NCBI GenBank assembly: GCA_946631935.1
Contig: CAMPAP010000027.1
Location: 1 to 8,545, forward strand
Origin: an uncultured Lachnospiraceae bacterium
GTDB taxonomy: Bacteria; Bacillota; Clostridia; Lachnospirales; Lachnospiraceae
Direction: 5' to 3'
DNA: 8,545 nucleotides
Part shown: positions 7,053-8,545 of the stretch, in pieces
How the letters are laid out: every line of letters starts with the position of its first letter
Position numbering within the stretch: position 1 is the stretch's first letter
Made by a program: the position numbers and the translations under genes
The notes under the pieces: model-generated
What the model saw: the letters and a program-made list of their open reading frames with translations, nothing else
What the model was told of the DNA's origin: nothing
The model's database searches: none

Positions 7053-8219
7053 ATGTTTAAGATCAATTGTCTCAATCCCATTTCACAGGTAGGTCTTGCA
7101 GATCTTACATCGGATTTTCAGATCACCGACAAGGCTGATGATGCGGAGGGCATCCTTGTAAGAAGCGCTTCCATGCATGAGATGGAACTTCCCGGTTCAC
7201 TTCTTGCAGTTGCAAGAGCAGGTGCGGGAGTCAACAATATTCCTCTTGATAAATGCGCAGAGAAAGGTATTGTAGTATTCAATACCCCCGGTGCAAATGC
7301 CAACGGAGTTAAGGAACTTGTTATTGCCGGAATGCTTCTTGCTGCACGTGACATAGTCGGCGGTATTGAATGGATCAAGGATAATGCTTCCGATGCGGAT
7401 ATTGCAAAGACTGCAGAGAAGCAGAAAAAGAATTTTGCCGGATATGAGATCGCAGGAAAGAAGCTTGGTGTCATCGGACTCGGTGCCATCGGTGTTAAGG
7501 TGGCAAATGCAGCTCTTCATCTTGGAATGGATGTATACGGCTATGATCCTTATCTTTCCGTTAATGCTGCATGGAACCTTTCAAGAAGTGTCAAGCATGT
7601 TGAAAAGGTAGAAGATATATATAAAGAGTGTGATTATATCACCATCCATGTACCTCTCCTTGATTCCACCAAGGGAAGCATAAACAGGGAAGCTATCTCC
7701 ATGATGAAGGACGGAGTTGTGGTCATCAACTACGCAAGAGACCTTCTTGTTTCCGAGACAGATATGCTTGAGGCTCTTAAGAACGGTAAGGTTTCAAGAT
7801 ATGTTTCAGATTTCCCCAATCCCACAACTGCAGGCCAGAGAGGTGTCATTCTTACTCCTCATCTGGGAGCAAGTACCGAAGAGTCCGAGGATAACTGTGC
7901 GAAGATGGCGGTATCCGAGATCATGGATTATCTGAATAACGGAAATATCAGAAATTCCGTTAACTTCCCCGCACTTGATATGGGTGTTTGCGACAATAAG
8001 GGAAGGATCGAGGTATTCCATAAGAATCAGGCTAATATGATCACCCAGTTCACCGCCGTTATCGGTGCGGAAAAGATCAATATCTCCGATATGATGAATA
8101 AATCAAAGGGAGATTATGCTGTTACGATGCTTGATCTTGATGATGCACCTACAGAGAGCCTTGTTGAAAAGCTTTCCGGAGCTGAGGGAGTTATCAGAGT
8201 AAGAGTCGTAAAAGGCTGA
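7053..8219 (+). CDS. serA: D-3-phosphoglycerate dehydrogenase with ACT domain
   Basis: NAD-dependent enzyme that oxidises 3-phosphoglycerate to 3-phosphohydroxypyruvate, the first step of serine synthesis and the supplier of the SerC substrate. From the ATG at 7053 it has 388 residues. Order: substrate-binding half, NAD-binding Rossmann domain with GLGAIG (142-147) and Asp165 in GYDPY that would hold the NAD ribose, return to the substrate domain, then a single ACT domain (about 318-388). Catalytic Arg229 (in NYARD) and His270 (in TPHLGAST) are present. The acid that completes the E. coli triad (Glu269) has no obvious counterpart: the spacing from Arg to His is 41 residues here against 52 in E. 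coli, and the region reads SDFPNPTT. In the ACT domain His323, Asn325 and Asn343 line up with the serine-binding residues of E. coli SerA (His344, Asn346, Asn364), suggesting feedback inhibition by serine. Other D-2-hydroxyacid dehydrogenases are possible by fold alone, but serC beside it settles the role. Confidence 0.93.
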   Translation: MFKINCLNPISQVGLADLTSDFQITDKADDAEGILVRSASMHEMELPGSLLAVARAGAGVNNIPLDKCAEKGIVVFNTPGANANGVKELVIAGMLLAARDIVGGIEWIKDNASDADIAKTAEKQKKNFAGYEIAGKKLGVIGLGAIGVKVANAALHLGMDVYGYDPYLSVNAAWNLSRSVKHVEKVEDIYKECDYITIHVPLLDSTKGSINREAISMMKDGVVVINYARDLLVSETDMLEALKNGKVSRYVSDFPNPTTAGQRGVILTPHLGASTEESEDNCAKMAVSEIMDYLNNGNIRNSVNFPALDMGVCDNKGRIEVFHKNQANMITQFTAVIGAEKINISDMMNKSKGDYAVTMLDLDDAPTESLVEKLSGAEGVIRVRVVKG

Positions 8220-8234
8220 AAAGCATGAGCTTTT
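8219..8234 (+). repeat. Small hairpin at the serA stop
   Basis: AAAAGC (8219-8224) and GCTTTT (8229-8234) form a perfect 6-base stem with a 4-base loop starting at the last base of the serA stop codon. The T run is inside the stem and only two pairs are G-C, so termination here would be weak at best. Confidence 0.35.
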
Positions 8235-8271
8235 AAAGAGTTATATAGTTAAAGGGGACAGATTTTTGATA

Positions 8272-8291
8272 TGTACCCAGAATCCTGGACA
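8272..8291 (-). repeat. Candidate terminal repeat of the insertion sequence
   Basis: The + strand reads TGTACCCAGAATCCTGGACA. It starts with TG, as IS3-family ends do, and resembles from memory the IS150-type ends that combine TGTAC, CCCA and TGGAC. It is also itself an imperfect dyad (CCAG/CTGG about a 4-base centre). The matching end lies outside the window. Confidence 0.45.
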
Positions 8292-8305
8292 CATTGACGG
8301 CCCTT

Positions 8306-8545
8306 TTAGGTGAAACGCATGGATGCTTCCCTGTACTTTACAGGGGGCATCCATTTTGTTTTCTTCTGGATCCGTTCATTGTTGTAATAATCTATATATT
8401 CACGGACTGCGTCCGAGAACTTCTCAAAAGATGTATATTCCTTTTCATATCCGTAGAACATTTCGTTCTTTAATCTCCCGAAAAATGTTTCCATGATACA
8501 GTTGTCATAGCAGTTGCCTTTGCGCGACATCGACTGGATGACTCC
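8306..8545 (-). CDS. IS3-family transposase (OrfB/DDE type), C-terminal part
   Basis: Carries out cut-and-join transposition with an RNase H-like integrase core. The frame is open to the window edge: five codons (GVIQS) precede the first visible ATG at 8530, so that methionine is internal and 79 C-terminal residues are seen. The stretch SMSRKGNCYDNCIMETFFG is typical of IS3-family OrfB; the glutamate in METFFG (codon 8489-8491) is the final acid of the DDE triad, while both aspartates lie outside the window. The C-terminus YIDYYNNERIQKKTKWMPPV is also standard for the family, and the stop is TAA at 8306-8308. It runs convergent to serA. Whether the full element is intact cannot be judged. A strong hairpin lies in its last coding bases. 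Confidence 0.9.
   Translation of the reverse strand, partial: GVIQSMSRKGNCYDNCIMETFFGRLKNEMFYGYEKEYTSFEKFSDAVREYIDYYNNERIQKKTKWMPPVKYREASMRFT
8319..8366 (+). terminator. Intrinsic terminator-like hairpin facing serA transcription
   Basis: On the + strand ATGGATGC (8319-8326) pairs with GCATCCAT (8347-8354), and inside it CCCTGTA (8329-8335) pairs with TACAGGG (8339-8345) around a CTT loop. That is 15 base pairs, interrupted only by TT opposite G. A T-rich tract, TTTTGTTTTCTTC, follows at 8354-8366. On the - strand no T run follows, so the signal is directional and would stop transcripts from serA about 150 bases beyond its stop. It lies within the transposase coding region, antisense to it. 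Confidence 0.7.

Larger units (their letters stand above)
8272..8545 (-). mobile_element. IS3-family insertion sequence, 3' end only
   Basis: The transposase fragment on the - strand and a terminal sequence opening with TG at 8272 indicate the right-hand end of an IS3-family element, with the rest beyond base 8545. The proposed outer end lies 34 bases past the transposase stop and 52 bases after the serA stop. Without the other end, neither the terminal inverted repeat nor a target duplication can be confirmed, so the boundary is provisional. The bases 8254-8271, including GGGGACAG, may be host DNA or part of a longer element end. Confidence 0.65.

Noticed and set aside
8251..8306. AAAGGG (8251-8256) and CCCTTT (8301-8306) as a long-range inverted repeat
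   Set aside because: Only six bases with a 44-base loop, easily due to chance, and it straddles the probable element boundary.
1..8545. CRISPR array, tRNA or rRNA genes, T-box or other riboswitch leaders, defence or toxin systems
   Set aside because: No spaced repeats, cloverleaf-like sequence, T-box motif or defence-gene signature was seen; the spacers are too short and the genes are recognisable housekeeping enzymes.

Overview
The window reads as chromosomal DNA of a Gram-positive anaerobe of the Clostridia. It is most like Lachnospiraceae (Butyrivibrio and relatives), judging by the protein sequence style, strong AGGAGG-type ribosome binding sites, AT-rich spacers, moderate GC content and heavy use of CTT leucine and AGA arginine codons. 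The family is an inference from remembered sequence style and the genus is not claimed.

Layout: six genes lie head to tail on the + strand. First come branched-chain amino acid genes: the 3' part of leuB (1-929), ilvD (999-2669) and ilvB (2736-4412). Only 5 bases after ilvB begins a membrane-anchored L,D-transpeptidase with a YkuD catalytic domain (4418-5857). A short AT-rich spacer follows, with a promoter-like sequence and a perfect 7-bp inverted repeat between its -35 and -10. Then come the serine genes serC (5931-7013) and serA (7053-8219). At the right edge, on the - strand, is the 3' end of an IS3-family insertion sequence. Its transposase (8306-8545) runs off the window, and its probable outer end is near 8272.

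How the genes work together: IlvB condenses pyruvate into acetolactate (or acetohydroxybutyrate), IlvD dehydrates the dihydroxy-acid intermediate to the 2-keto acid of valine or isoleucine, and LeuB performs the oxidative decarboxylation step of leucine synthesis. SerA and SerC make phosphoserine from 3-phosphoglycerate. The transpeptidase is a cell-wall crosslinking enzyme and is the functional outlier. No ilvN (regulatory subunit), ilvC, leuA, leuC, leuD or serB is in the window.

I found no wholly new multi-gene system; most of the window is ordinary biosynthesis. The items most worth a second look are a strong intrinsic-terminator-like hairpin in the 3' coding end of the transposase, oriented to stop transcripts coming from serA; the inverted repeat in the serC promoter; the transpeptidase coupled to ilvB; a SerA lacking the canonical active-site glutamate; and an acetolactate synthase with natural substitutions at known herbicide-contact positions. 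No stretch of 300 bases or more lacks a gene; the largest gap is about 86 bases, between serA and the transposase.
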